Below the pieces are notes generated by a model, which saw only the letters and a program-made list of their open reading frames with translations, ran no database searches and was not told where the DNA came from. Both the position numbers and the translations under genes were made by a program. A stretch of DNA of 64,000 nt from Amborella trichopoda (lineage: Eukaryota > Streptophyta > Magnoliopsida > Amborellales > Amborellaceae), in NCBI RefSeq assembly GCF_000471905.2, contig NW_006498549.1, positions 1,400,981 through 1,464,980 of the forward strand, read 5' to 3'. This document shows, one piece after another, positions 1 to 10,830 of this stretch (the stretch's first letter is position 1; the number at the start of each line of letters is the position of its first letter).

Positions 1-140
<140 letters not shown>

Positions 141-197
141 TATAATTTTATTTTATATTTTTCTTTGTGATGCCTTTTCAGGTTTTCACCACTTTTT

Positions 198-638
198 TTA
201 GCCCATTACGGGTAGTATTTTTTGAGACATTGCATTAATGGGGTGGTTGAGTTCGTACCCCTCCTGATTTTTTTTCTTATAAGAATTGCCTACATGCACT
301 CGGCTAACCACGAATGGCCCCTGCCAATTATGTTTGAATTTGCCTAAAGGGTGTGGATTTGCAGGAGTGTGGAAGATTTTCTTGAGTACAATGTCTCCTT
401 CTCTGAATTGTCGAGGAACAACTTTTCTTTGGTATACCCTCTTGGTTCTACGCTGGTAATCAATGATATTTTGTGTTGCTCGTAGTTGTTTTTCATGCAA
501 GTTAATGAGGGCGGCGATTCGTGCTTCAATCTTTTGTTTCTTATCTGAATTTTTATGAATAAGAACTCGGAGAGATGGTATCTCAACTTTGATAGGTAGC
601 ACTGCTTCCATACCATACACCAATGAGTTTGGGGTCAT
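198..638 (-). pseudogene. integrase C-terminal part (Tat-lineage fossil)
   Basis: The encoded stretch holds SLVYGMEAVLPI and PSLRVL, the hallmark end of the integrase core in plant Tat elements. It then has a basic region with FREGDIVLKK and GPFVV, matching the usual integrase C-terminal GPY/F-like module. It is part of the remnant spanning 198-1790. Confidence 0.85.
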
Positions 639-1499
639 GCCAGTAGGAGTCTTCTCAACTATCCTGTAGGCCCATAGCGCGTCATTTAACTTTTCATGCC
701 AATCTTTCCCACCTTATATTATTTTGTCTATGATTCTGAGAAGTCCCTTATTTGTGGCCTCTGCTTGTCCATTTCTTTGAGGGTAGTAAGGTGTGGAGAA
801 TTTTTGTGTTATCCCAAATTTTTTGCACACCTTAGTGACCTTTTCATTTTTGAGATTAGATCCGTTGTCAGTGATGATTGACTCAGGAACTCCAAATCTG
901 AATACAATGTTAAATGGGCAACATGTTGGCCTTCAATTTTAACAAATGAAGTGGCCTCTACCCATTTGGTGAAGTATTATATAGCCGTTAATATAAAATG
1001 GTGACCGTTTGAGGCTTTTGGTGATATCATTCCAATGATATCAAGTCCCCACATGGCGAAAGGCCATACAGAAGGTGTTGAGTTGAGTGATACGAATGGT
1101 GCATGAATGAGGTCTCCATAAAGTTGATATTTGAAACACCTCTTAACGAACTTCCAGCAGTCTTCAGCCATGGTGGTCCAGTAATAGCCTTGACGCTTAA
1201 TTTTCTAAGCTAAGGCGACTGCTCCAGAATGACCTCCTTCATTGTGCAACTCTATCAGCACTTGGTCAATTTCTGGCTGATCGATACATCGTAGAATGAT
1301 GCCATCAAAGGACCATATGAATAGGAGATCACATCTTACTAAGTATCCCATAAAAAACCTTCGAAGGGCTTCTTCATCGTTTTTGGTGGCTCCTTCGGGT
1401 CCTTTAGCAAGGACAGAACATCGTGGAACCATGGTTTTGCTTTGACTAATACATCTGAAGCCATGAAAGCCACTTCCCCATCGCTCTCATTTTCTTCCT

Positions 1500-1787
1500 C
1501 TATTTCGTTTTAATCCTTAGTGGGGAAGGGTCATGTTTGTTCTTGATATAGAATGGTAGGGTGGTGATTTTTGGAGGAATATTGACTATTGCAAGGGTGT
1601 TGGCAATCCAATTATTTTCCCGAGTTACATGCTGAAAGGTGATTTTCTTAAAGAATGGAATCACCTTTTCAACCTTTTCCTGATAGGGTTTTAACTTCTC
1701 TTCTTTCACTTTCCAAATCCCTTGAACTTGGTTTATTATAAGTAAGGAGTCACCAATTACTCTTATTTGCTGGATTTTCATTCCCAT
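1500..1787 (-). pseudogene. RNase H domain part (Tat-lineage fossil)
   Basis: The stretch contains VIGDSLLIINQVQG, KPYQEKVEKVIPFFKKITFQ and HVTRENNWIANTLA. These match the middle and end of the Gypsy RNase H fold (GDS.L.I.Q and the late N..AD.LA motif). A close relative lies at 35910-36131 on the same strand. Confidence 0.85.
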
Positions 1788-1924
1788 GGTTTAATCTATT
1801 CAAGCAATATGTGCTTGTTGTTCAATAGTATAAGAGCAATTAGTCCATATGTTTGTTGTTCAATAGTATAAAAAGAGAGTATAACAGCAATCTTAAAGAT
1901 ATATTTCTTGTTAAAGATTTTGTT

Positions 1925-2147
1925 CTTTTATATTATAAAGAAATATAAAGGAGTATAACAAACACAATAAAGTCCTCTTTATATTATAAAGAAATAACAA
2001 AATCTTTATTGAAATAATATTTTGTTAGACTTTTATATTATAAAGAAATAACATCGGACTTTTATATTATTTCTTCTTAAAGATATGTTTCTTCTTCTTA
2101 AAGATATGTTTCGTCTTCTTAAAGATATGTTTCTTCTTCTTAAAGAC
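1925..2147. repeat. AT-rich short tandem repeats
   Basis: Two repeat types lie side by side. The string tattataaagaaata recurs three times between 1925 and 2050. From 2071 to 2147, four copies of a 20-21 bp unit (ttcttcttaaagatatgttt) follow each other. Nothing coding is seen between 1800 and 2300. Confidence 0.85.
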
Positions 2148-2309
2148 CTCTTTTCTTTCTTAGGTTAAAAAAAGGGAGTCAAATTGAATAAAGTTGGCCA
2201 CGGGGATTATAAGAAATAATATATGGGATCTCCATGCATCAAGATATGTTTTAAAACTTTGGCTCTAGTGAGAAATGAAACTTAAAAACTGGGAGTATGG
2301 AGATATTTT

Positions 2310-2965
2310 CTTCTTTTTTTTTAAATTACATCTCTACGCATTTTGTCAAGGTTTTTCTCGTTTTGTTTCTGTCGGAAATAACCTTAACAAATCATGCTTT
2401 ATCATGTACCTCCTACCCGAATCTTTCTTAGTACCTAAGGCTCTAGCCATGATGTCAAAGGGCTTTTTAGACCATCACCGTCTTAATAGCACCGTGATGG
2501 TCCTTCAAGATGCAAGGAACCTTAAGGCTAACAAAGCAAGCCGTGATTCTTAATCACTTGTCGTGGCCTACTCAGACCATGATGGCGTGTTGTATTTCGA
2601 AGGACCATCATGGTTCTATTAAGACCATGATGGTCTATGAATAAGCCCTATGATCATCACGGTCCCATTAGGACCGTGATCATACTTTTAGGGCCCTTGC
2701 CATCAAGAAAGATCGGGTTGAGAGTTCCTTGATAAAGCATCATAGATCTAATAGTTCATGAACAGTTTTCTGGCAAAAAAAAAAAAGAAAAAGAAAATTG
2801 TGACATAATAAGTAAGGATGTAGATTTCAAAAATTTTAGGTACTATTTGAATTTTAAAAAAATTGATATATTTCCATAACTACCATAAAAATAAAAACTT
2901 TGTCACATAAAATCGTAACTTTCCACTTTGATGTTTAAATTCCGAACATTTCACCTTTGATGTTC
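2310..2965 (+). mobile_element. Foldback (MITE-like) DNA element, copy A
   Basis: About 650 bp with inverted ends: the left end carries tacatctctacgcattttgt, and the right end carries its near reverse complement around 2795-2830. The middle consists of nested hairpins. One has perfect 12-bp arms at 2603-2614 and 2624-2635 (GACCATCATGGT / ACCATGATGGTC). Another pairs CACGGTCC at 2658-2665 with GGACCGTG at 2671-2678. The whole unit is repeated in inverted orientation at 13094-13790, which defines it as an element. No transposase is present, so it would be non-autonomous. The superfamily is not clear. Outer limits are approximate because no target-site duplication was identified. Confidence 0.72.
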
Positions 2966-2980
2966 ATTGAACTGGTGAGT

Positions 2981-3052
2981 AAGGTATGTTGGCTTGGCCT
3001 TCAGCCATACAACACAAAATACAACCACAAGGTATGTTGGCTTGGCCTTCAG
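2981..3052. repeat. 24-bp direct duplication, 48-bp period
   Basis: The string aaggtatgttggcttggcct plus four more bases occurs identically at 2981-3004 and 3029-3052. It lies just before the LINE coding remnant and could mark a replication-slippage or insertion scar. Confidence 0.85.
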
Positions 3053-3059
3053 GTAATCT

Positions 3060-4358
3060 CGCAGCTTGAAGCTCTTCTATTACTTTTGGAAGATGTCTAT
3101 ATTTCCATCTCTAGGGAAGATTAGATTATTTGGAAAAATAAAAATGAAGGTCTCTTGTCAGTATAATCGGCATATGGGCTCATCTATCACGACCTGCTAA
3201 GATGGCCTTCTAGTAGGCTACACGTGATTTGGAAATGGCCACCGGCTAAGATGGTCTTCTACTAGGATACACGTGATTTGGAAATGGCTGCCGGCTAAGA
3301 TGGTCTTCTACTAGCCTACACGTGATTTGGAAATGACCAATTCGATTGAAGATTCAGGATTTTCTGTAGGTGGCTATGCAAGACAAAATCTTAACAATGG
3401 ATAATCTATGCAAATGGGGCAGGATATTGTCTAACGTTTGCTTGAGGTGCAAACATGCAGAGGAAATCTGGTGGCCACCTTTTCTTGTATTGCCCCTTTT
3501 CCATAGTTATCTGGAATTGGGCTTTTCAAATTGTGCGTCTCAATTTTGAGATTCCCTCTGAGGTTATCTCAATCTTAAACCTTTATACCACCCGTATTTT
3601 CTCGCTAAAGGGGCCTTTATTTGGAAGATCTTTAAAAGTGCATTACTTTGGTAGATTTGGTAGGAAAGGAAAAGTACTTTTGATGGGGTGTTTTTGGATA
3701 TCTCAAGTATTAAAGATAAAATTCTACATAATGTTTCGAAATGGCATTCCCTCACAAAAGAGGGACGAGGAGTTACAAGGACATATATCTTTATTAACCA
3801 GAGTTCACTTTCTTTTTCCTTTGTGCGCAAGACCCAGTTATTTTCCCCTTGGTTGCCTCCTCTTATGGGCTGCTTCAAATTAAATTTTGTTGCCAGCTCA
3901 TTAAGGAATCCAGTAGAATTGGGGGGTTCTTAGGGATCATGAAGGAACAATTATCTTCTCTTATGCAGGTCCATGTGGTTCCATTACGACTAAATATGCA
4001 TAAATCATTTCTCTTCTCAAGGGAGTAGCATTTTTTTGTTAGCAATCATTTTTCTGAAACTATCCTTATAGAAGGGGACTCTCTTAACTTTATCAACTGG
4101 TGTACCTTGAAACAATGAGTCCCCTGGTCTCTTCATGGATATTAGATCAAGATCACAAATTTGCGCTTATCGCCTTCAATTCACGTAACTTTCAACCATA
4201 TCTTCTGGGAGGCAAATACTAAAGCTGATCAACTTGCGAAATTTGGGGTTCACTTGCCGACTCTTTCCTTTTTTGACGTTGTAATCCGTCCTATGTAACT
4301 GATGCTTTCTAAGCAGCTTCTTAATAAAAGCATTTAACATTGTCAAAAAAAAAAGAAA
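3060..4358 (+). mobile_element. LINE (plant L1-type) 3' end with poly(A) tail
   Basis: The + strand carries the end of a plant LINE ORF2. Around 3115-3180 the reading IIWKNKNEGLLSV matches the conserved lead-in to the reverse-transcriptase zinc-binding (zf-RVT) domain. At about 3385-3510 a Cys-rich stretch (NVCLRCKHAEEIW) is the zf-RVT core. From about 3847 the reading PPLMGCFKLNF begins an RNase H domain of the type attached to plant L1 elements, and a late EANTKADQLAKFGVHLP motif lies at about 4210-4260. An AATAAA-like signal (aataaaag) precedes a run of ten A at 4345-4354. The copy is 5'-truncated, as most LINEs are, and its frame shifts and stops several times, so it is dead. A 49-bp unit is tandemly expanded inside it at 3196-3340. 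Confidence 0.85.
3196..3340. repeat. Three 49-bp tandem repeats inside the LINE
   Basis: Units start at 3196, 3245 and 3294. Each contains gctaagatgg, cttcta and cacgtgatttggaaatg with a few substitutions. The array lies between the lead-in and the zinc-binding region of the LINE remnant, where related elements have single-copy sequence. It looks like local expansion after insertion. Confidence 0.92.
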
Positions 4359-4529
4359 GGTTGGCTAAATTTAGTTTGAACAAGATTTCTATGTTTTCCC
4401 CTATAACATAAAACTTATATATTTCCCCTCTATCCAACCGTCCATTATTAATGGACAGCGTAGATGGCCGCAATCATAATGTTACCCTCCATACTATTTT
4501 ATTTTTAATATTTTTTATACAAAAAAGGT

Positions 4530-4719
4530 TGACACCATAACTTGGGCGCCCCATCCTCTCTTGAACTCGCACCTATAGAAAATATAAAAACTATACTCCC
4601 AATAAAATAAAATGACTAAAATGCCCCTAAAAGTTTTAGTGGTATTTTGGTCATTTTATTTTATCAAAATTTTTTTTTTTAATATTTTATTTAGGTGCGC
4701 CCCATTGAGGTGATGCCAC
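4530..4719. mobile_element. Short foldback (MITE-like) element
   Basis: The centre is a near-perfect 61-bp palindrome: arms 4603-4632 and 4634-4663 pair with about three mismatches around a single base. The flanks also pair: tgacaccataacttgggcgc on the left resembles the reverse complement of the gcgccccattgaggtgatgcc area near 4697-4717. An element of about 190 bp with inverted ends and a hairpin core fits a MITE. No target duplication was established. Confidence 0.6.
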
Positions 4720-5881
4720 GTACCTAATTTATGCTCATATAGTTAGTAAAAAAAAAAAACTAAAAATAAATTTTGGAGAAATTTCTTCCAAGGCTATATA
4801 TTGGTGGGGGATTTTGCAGTTTCTTTAGATTTCCTATTCAATTGAATTGCAAATATATGCAACATTCCCAATTGGTGTTTCAATGGAGTCAATCATCTAC
4901 TCCACATATTTGTGTGGATTGGTCTGAATCGGCGATCTGAAAAATAAAATATTAAAATCACCCCAACGGGTTGGAGAAACCTAAAAAAATATTGGATAAG
5001 CTTTTAAGAGAAGGATAAAAAAATGAAAAGAAGGTTGTTGGAGGGGGGGACTGATTCGAAAATCCGCTACTATGTCCAAAAGTCAACGTCAAATCTGTGC
5101 AAAATGATTTTTGTGTACAGGAAGGGCATTTCCATCTTAAAAATGAACTTTTTCCTTTGGGGGTTATTTGCATAGAAAGTTTGTTTTGGGTAAAAAAATG
5201 AGAGAAAAAGTTAGGTTGGGGTAAGTTGCATAGAAAGTATGGTCTTGGGGTTTTTTTGTATCTTTGCTTCTTCTCTTTTTTTCTAATTAAGTGAAAATTA
5301 TGATATATTTCTAATAATTGCACTTTAAATTATTTCTAAAGCCTGTTGCAAACCTAATTGGGCAGCAACTTAAAAAATAAATATTTTGTAATAGCCATTT
5401 GTTGAACTATCGTTATTCCAACTCCAAAGTTTATTAATGTTGTTCACCTAAAAAAAAAAAAGTTTATTTACACCATAGAGAGAGAAGGGAAAATGGTCAC
5501 ACATTGGGACGAGGGATGCAATCGATGCCGGCCTTCTAGAAGGAAAATGGTTTGATAGGCTTGTAGCCCTATCAAATTAAATAAAGCCTCACCTAACAAC
5601 AGTCAAAAAATGTAATTCAAGTATTGGGAAACCTTTATCTCGATCATCTTGAATTGAACATTATGGTTGTAAAAAAAAATTTAATTTTAAACTCTAAAAA
5701 GCAGTGTATATTTCAATCAATTACCTAGACTGTCCAATTCACCCTAAAAAGAAGTATTCCAATATTCACCAGATTTATAGGATTTTTTAGATTCAAATTT
5801 TATTGTCGATGTTGGAAATTAATTTTAGAGCCAAATATTTCTGTATCTAAAAGTGATTTTCAGACAAGGATTAGATGTGTG
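4720..5881. other. AT-rich non-coding stretch
   Basis: I see no gene. The stretch is A/T-rich with poly(A) and poly(T) runs. A 366-base minus-strand open frame at 4958-5323 has biased, low-complexity composition and no recognisable domain. A segment at 5345-5440 has a diverged direct copy at 8856-8930, on the other side of the Copia insertion. Confidence 0.7.
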
Positions 5882-8790
5882 TGTTGGGTTTATGTGGCCT
5901 TTAAAAGCCTTATGAGTGCTTGTAAAATGAAATGATATAGTGGAACATGAACTCCATGGGAGTGTGGTCCCTCATGGACCATACTAAGCAAATGATATTT
6001 ACTGATACCGATATGTGCTAGACGATCTAGGCCAGTTGGTTGGAAAACCCCGTGTTACCTGGGCATCAAGAATAAATCGAGAAGGGTTTTAATGGGTTAG
6101 CCCTTGATAAAGTCAGAACATATACCTGAATGAGTGAGCCGAGGGGCTATGTGACCCTTGTGTGTGATATTGGCCTACAGAGACGGGGGCCAAAGCCCCA
6201 TTCATGTGCCATCACACGGCATGCATATCAATATATTGTTCGGGACTGTCAAAAATTGACCTTTTAGAGTGAAGCGTATGCATGTGCAAGAGATACGCCT
6301 ATGCGCCATAGAGCTGTGGGCACATCAGGACTTGGTGACCTTGACTCCTTTTTAGGGGAAGACTCGTAACCTACAGACTCTGATTGCGACCCCTTAGCTC
6401 ACCGACCAGACTTTGGTGACCCACTAATGAACCCCTGCTTGGACTGTGGGTCATGGGAAACACTGGGTCGGTCTGATAAAGCAAGTGTAGTTCGTAGTTC
6501 GCAGTTGACGGTGGAGTGACCCATGATTGTTGGTTCAATTCCTACACTATATGGATCTTTTTTCCATCAAATTATTTTAATTGTGTTTGTTTTATGACAA
6601 TAATTATTTTAGAAATAATACTTGAATTTTTATTAACCACTGGATATTTTATTTATAATTTTTGGATTTATAAAATAAAAAAAAATTGATTTTACAATGA
6701 TTTTAATATTCAAATAATATTCTAAATTTCTCTTATTAATATAAAAATACCATGGAGGACTATTGTGCACATGGGCCCACCCATATTTCTAGAAAGTAAG
6801 GCCCATGAGTGCCTCCCTTGGGTGGCACTCGCCACTCTTAATGTCTTACCTATTTTTGTGGTGATATGGCATGTGGCCATATGGTTGGAAGATATTGACT
6901 AATTATTGACTTGATATATCTTTGAAATATTTCTGAAAAACATTGAGTAGACTTATGTTATTTTATATTATGCACAATATTTTGATTAAATTTATATTAT
7001 CTAATTTCTATTGATAGAAAAAGAGTTTAGGAAATTGGGATAAGGGTTCATGCACCTTTCATAATGTTGAAGCCCCATCAATGGAATGGATGGCTCAGAT
7101 CTCTCACCCAACAAGTCACTCTTGATCGACGGTCCATGTTCAATCTCACAAGAAGAGGCAAGCCAAAGAAAACCATGAGAAACCCTAATCTTGTTCAAGC
7201 CTATAAAAAAAATAAAAAAAGGTTGTCTCTACTAAAAAATCTCTACACCTTATCTTTCTATCTTTCTCTTAAGAAAGTTTCTCTCTCTCAGGTTTGATCT
7301 CTCTCTCTCCCACATTGTGAAAAGGGGCTAAAGGTTTAGGCTATGGAGTTCTTCTCTCTCCCATCTCTCAACTATGGATTCATGGCTAGGGGTTTTAGGG
7401 CTAGCAAAAAGAGAGCCCATCTCTCCCAAATTAGGATTCTAAGGGAATTCATCTAGGGTTTGAGTTTGTGATCAAAGGGGTTCACTTTCCATTTTTGTGG
7501 CTTGGCTTAAACTTGTTTTCCCGGTTTGAGATTGAAGCAAGATCGTCGATCTCATGCCATCAGATGGTGGTGACTTGGTGTGGGGTGTAATAAGCCAAGT
7601 TAAGATAATCTCTGACACTCTTGTCTTTTATTTATTGCAATCTTACCTTTTATTCTTAAGCATAGTACATAGTTTTTTCAATGACATCAAGGTTTTAGAT
7701 CTTGGCTTTATTGTTATGTTGATTTTATTTTGACGTATATGTTGTTGTAATAAGACCACCTATAATGAGGTATTTTTCTATTACATACTCAGTGATATTG
7801 TGTCTTTAAGAGTAGGATCTACCAGCAAAATTTCAGTGCGAGATTCTAAGGGAATTGAGAGTTATGGACTCAATAATGAAGTGTGTCAGTTCTGACCCTA
7901 CAAAGTCCAAGATCTATCCATTGAAGTCTGTGATTTTTTCTACCAATCATATGATTTTATTTATTGCTGAACTTTTGTTGTGACTCATAGAATTGAGTCT
8001 ACTTTTAAACAAAAAACGTTTCATCAATAAATTTCTTTTGGTTTGAAAGATATGATCAATTTATTGAAGAGTGCACAAATGATGTTTTCTGGAAAGAAAA
8101 TTATTTCTATGACTAGGAAGTCGTGATTTTAAATCTATTCTTAACAGAATTTTTTATGGCTCACACTAAGTTTTTAGACTTTCATTCTGAGTCTAGTTTC
8201 TAATAAAAAATGTTTGAGACAAAAATATCTATGGTAAGAGAGGAATAAAAATTTTGGATTGAAGAGAGGTCATCCTGAATTTTCTGTAATTTGGTATGTT
8301 CTTCATTGAGACATGAATAACAATATTTATCAAGCCTACTTAACATAGTGATATGAGGCTTGTGAAAAATATGTGTTGCTCTTATGTATCTACTTTCAAA
8401 CAAAGTTAGTTTGAACGGGAAACTCCATGAGGGTACAGAGAAAAGACAAATTTACTATGTAATGTTCATCGTGGAATTCTGCAATATGATTTATTTTATG
8501 GCGTAAATATCACTTATTTATTTCTCTAAAGAAATACATTATTTGGGATTCACACTATGATAGTAAGATTTGGTTTGGAGTCTAGTTTTCAACACAAAAG
8601 ATTTCATGAAGAAATTCTTCGAGAATTGAGATAAACAAATTCTTTATTGAAAGGCTCTTAACCTGATTTTCTGTTGAGAAAATTGCATTATGATGTAAAA
8701 TTCACTAAAACGAAGACTTACTAAATGGTATAATCTAGGGATGGAAATGCGCATTATTTTATATTTTTTAGTCTATTTCAATCTTAAGGT
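5882..8790 (+). mobile_element. Copia-type LTR element, copy P: LTR plus partial internal region
   Basis: The LTR starts with TGTTGGGTTTATGTGG at 5882 and probably ends near 7835 (tttca), about 1.95 kb. The region after it, to about 8790, matches in inverted orientation the internal end of copy M (about 17870-18425), so the order LTR then internal sequence is supported by the second copy. No coding domain is seen in the internal part here. No second LTR is visible, so the copy is incomplete. The Copia assignment comes from copy M, which has an RNase H remnant and a typical polypurine tract before its LTR. Confidence 0.75.
7201..7211 (+). promoter_or_regulatory. TATA-like box in Copia LTR copy P
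   Basis: The string cctataaaaaaaat lies in the right half of the LTR and is followed by a CT-rich leader (ctctctct). That is the usual placement of the U3/R promoter of a plant LTR element. The assignment rests on position and sequence only. Confidence 0.45.
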
Positions 8791-9600
8791 GAATGACATC
8801 ATTATGTACAAATGGAAATAAATAAATAAATGTATACTTGTAATGAGAAATACTGGGGCAGAGCAAATTAAAAACAAATATTTTGAAATAGTCATTTATT
8901 AATCAACTATTATTCCAAGGGGTACTAATTATTACAGCTTATATATATTTATTTGGCAACACATTTTGAAAAAGAAAAAGAAAAAAGAAGAAAGAAGATG
9001 GTAGCGTTGCTATTGAGGGGGAAATTCTTAGGTTTTGTAGCTATTGTGGAGGGAATTCCTTTTGTAATTATAACCATGAGACTAGGCTTTGGAAATAATT
9101 TAGCTTAATCTGCCATCAGGCTTTCGAAATAATTTTAATTAATTTGAAAATTGAGATTGTTTACTTAAAAAATAAAACTTGTCAAAAAAGACTTTGGAAT
9201 AGAGAAAGCATGCAAATAAATTAATCAATATGAAATTTGAGGCTGTGTACTTTAGAAAAAACTTGTCAAAAAACAACTTTGGAATAGGAAAAGCATGCGC
9301 AATGAGAAAGCAAAAATGGAGGGCGGTAATTGTTCCTCAGTTGCTATTTTGATTGGATCGTTACTTGTTCCTCAATTGTTATTTTGATTACATACAATAC
9401 GTCACTATGAGGATTATAGATTTCTTTTTTTTTTTCTCTATTAAATCATAAGGTCCAAGATTATTGTACACTTCCTTTTCTTCACTATAAAAATGTTAAG
9501 TTACATCTATTTTATTGTAACAACTTGCACTTAAAGCATCAATCTAACTATAAAATGAAAAGCCCTCCTACATGAGATAGGTTCTTAATATCAATGTATT
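8791..9600. other. AT-rich non-coding stretch with local duplications
   Basis: No gene is seen. Two short tandem duplications are present: one of about 75-85 bp (9139-9213 and 9229-9299, each with cttgtcaaaaaa, ctttggaatag and aagcatgc; period 85), and one of about 24 bp at 9331 and 9366 (tgttcctca, attttgatta; period 35). Confidence 0.75.
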
Positions 9601-10830
9601 TCTAGTGAAACAATTAAAAATTACAGTGCTCAGTGAGAGAGGAGGTTGAAGGAGAGAGATTTATTGATCCATTGCTTCCAGTTAGTGGCATACCCTTTGA
9701 TGATTCCTCCTCTTCTTCCTTGTTGTTTATATTGTTCACCAAAGTCGTATTCCTCCTACTTCTTTTTGTGGAGCAGAAAGTTCCTCCCTCCAGTCCTACC
9801 GATGGGCACCACTGGACTCAGAGCTGCATTTCAATTCGCCCATTAAAACCTTTGCATGTAGAGTGTGTGTGGGTTTAATCAGTATATATGGAACAAAAGC
9901 AATGAAAGTGAAAGGGAAATAGCATTAAGAAACCAGTCAGTCATTTGATGGGGAATGATAAGGAGGCATAAGAATCTGATACAGAGAGAGAAATTAAAAT
10001 GGGGTAGAGAAATATCAATAATAAGAAGTGGACAAATAATTAGATGCGGAGAGTGAGTAAAACCGATCCCAATTTAGAGGAAAAAAATGAAAAAATGTAA
10101 TAAAATAGTTGTGGAGTCTCAACCTACATTGCTTAATTCTTAGGGGTTATCTACAATTAGCAGAGAGAGAAACTGGGAAAAAAATATAGGGGAAGAAGTA
10201 GATAAGCTTTCAGCAAATAGAGAAAGAGAAAATAAAATAACAAACATGCAACTGGAATTAACTGATAGGGGAACATGAAGAGCGAGGCCTCAAACCTATG
10301 AAGTCAGAATTGGCGCGGTAGAGGAAGAAGTCGTCGGAATTTTTGCTGAGGACAGGGAGTCTACCGTGACGATCATGAGATCCAAGCATAATCAGAATAA
10401 CAGTGTGAACTGTGTCATCGACCCTCACAAGAAAACACAGGTTGCACGAGAGCAGGTGGCATGTGCTCTTGTGAATGTTTATGCTGATAAGCATGAGATC
10501 TGCAACCTCCTGCAGCAAGAAACCCAATTAGAACAACCTTTTTGGAGAGAGAAAGGAAAGGAAAAAAAATTTCAATAACAACACATTAACAGAAAAAAAA
10601 AAATGCAAAGGGAGAGAAGAAAGAGAAAGAAACAAGGAATTAAAGAAATGGAGAGGGATTAGAGAGAAGACAGGGAAAGGACACGAAAAAAAAATTGAAA
10701 AGAGAGAGAGAGATTTTACGTGATTCTTTTGGAGGAATGTATGGAATACATTAAGAGACCTCAATAGACCCCCCTTCTTAAGACGTTTAGCTCCCATGGG
10801 TTTCTTCCCGACATTCACCTGGTTTGAATC
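9601..10830 (-). other. GA/CT-biased region with an unrecognised ORF-like stretch
   Basis: On the minus strand a CT-rich leader-like tract (10820 down to 10540) is followed by tttcttgctgcag, a good splice-acceptor match. After it comes an 89-codon open frame (10527-10258) containing EVADLMLISINIHKS and LPVLSKNSDDFFLYRAN. The codon content is less biased than the surroundings. I do not recognise the protein. The layout (pyrimidine-rich leader, acceptor, open exon-like stretch) could be a degraded host exon or part of an unknown repeat. No other exon could be joined to it with confidence. Confidence 0.25.

Larger units (their letters stand above)
198..1790 (-). mobile_element. Ty3/Gypsy Tat-lineage pol remnant (RNase H to integrase)
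   Basis: Read on the minus strand, this is the C-terminal half of a Tat/Ogre-type pol. In order it has RNase H (1500-1787, with FQHVTRENN), a linker to the integrase zinc-finger area (1205-1432), the integrase zinc finger into the core start (977-1171, with WGLDIIGMISPKASNGH), and the integrase C-terminal part (198-638, with MTPNSLVYGMEAVLPI). These motifs are typical of the Tat branch. No LTR is seen next to it. It is an old, broken fossil with several interruptions. It closely resembles the pol remnant at 35627-37142, so both probably come from the same family. Confidence 0.88.

Noticed and set aside
4958-5323. 121-codon minus-strand open frame
   Set aside because: Composition is dominated by Ser, Phe, Pro and Lys from a CT/A-rich strand. 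No domain or relative is seen.
7064-7297. Small open frame shared in sequence with 15578-15838
   Set aside because: Both lie inside the Copia LTR copies. Similarity reflects LTR homology, not a gene.
9633-9878. 81-codon plus-strand frame as a gene
   Set aside because: Low complexity (runs of Ser and Leu), no domain, and no splice or leader context.
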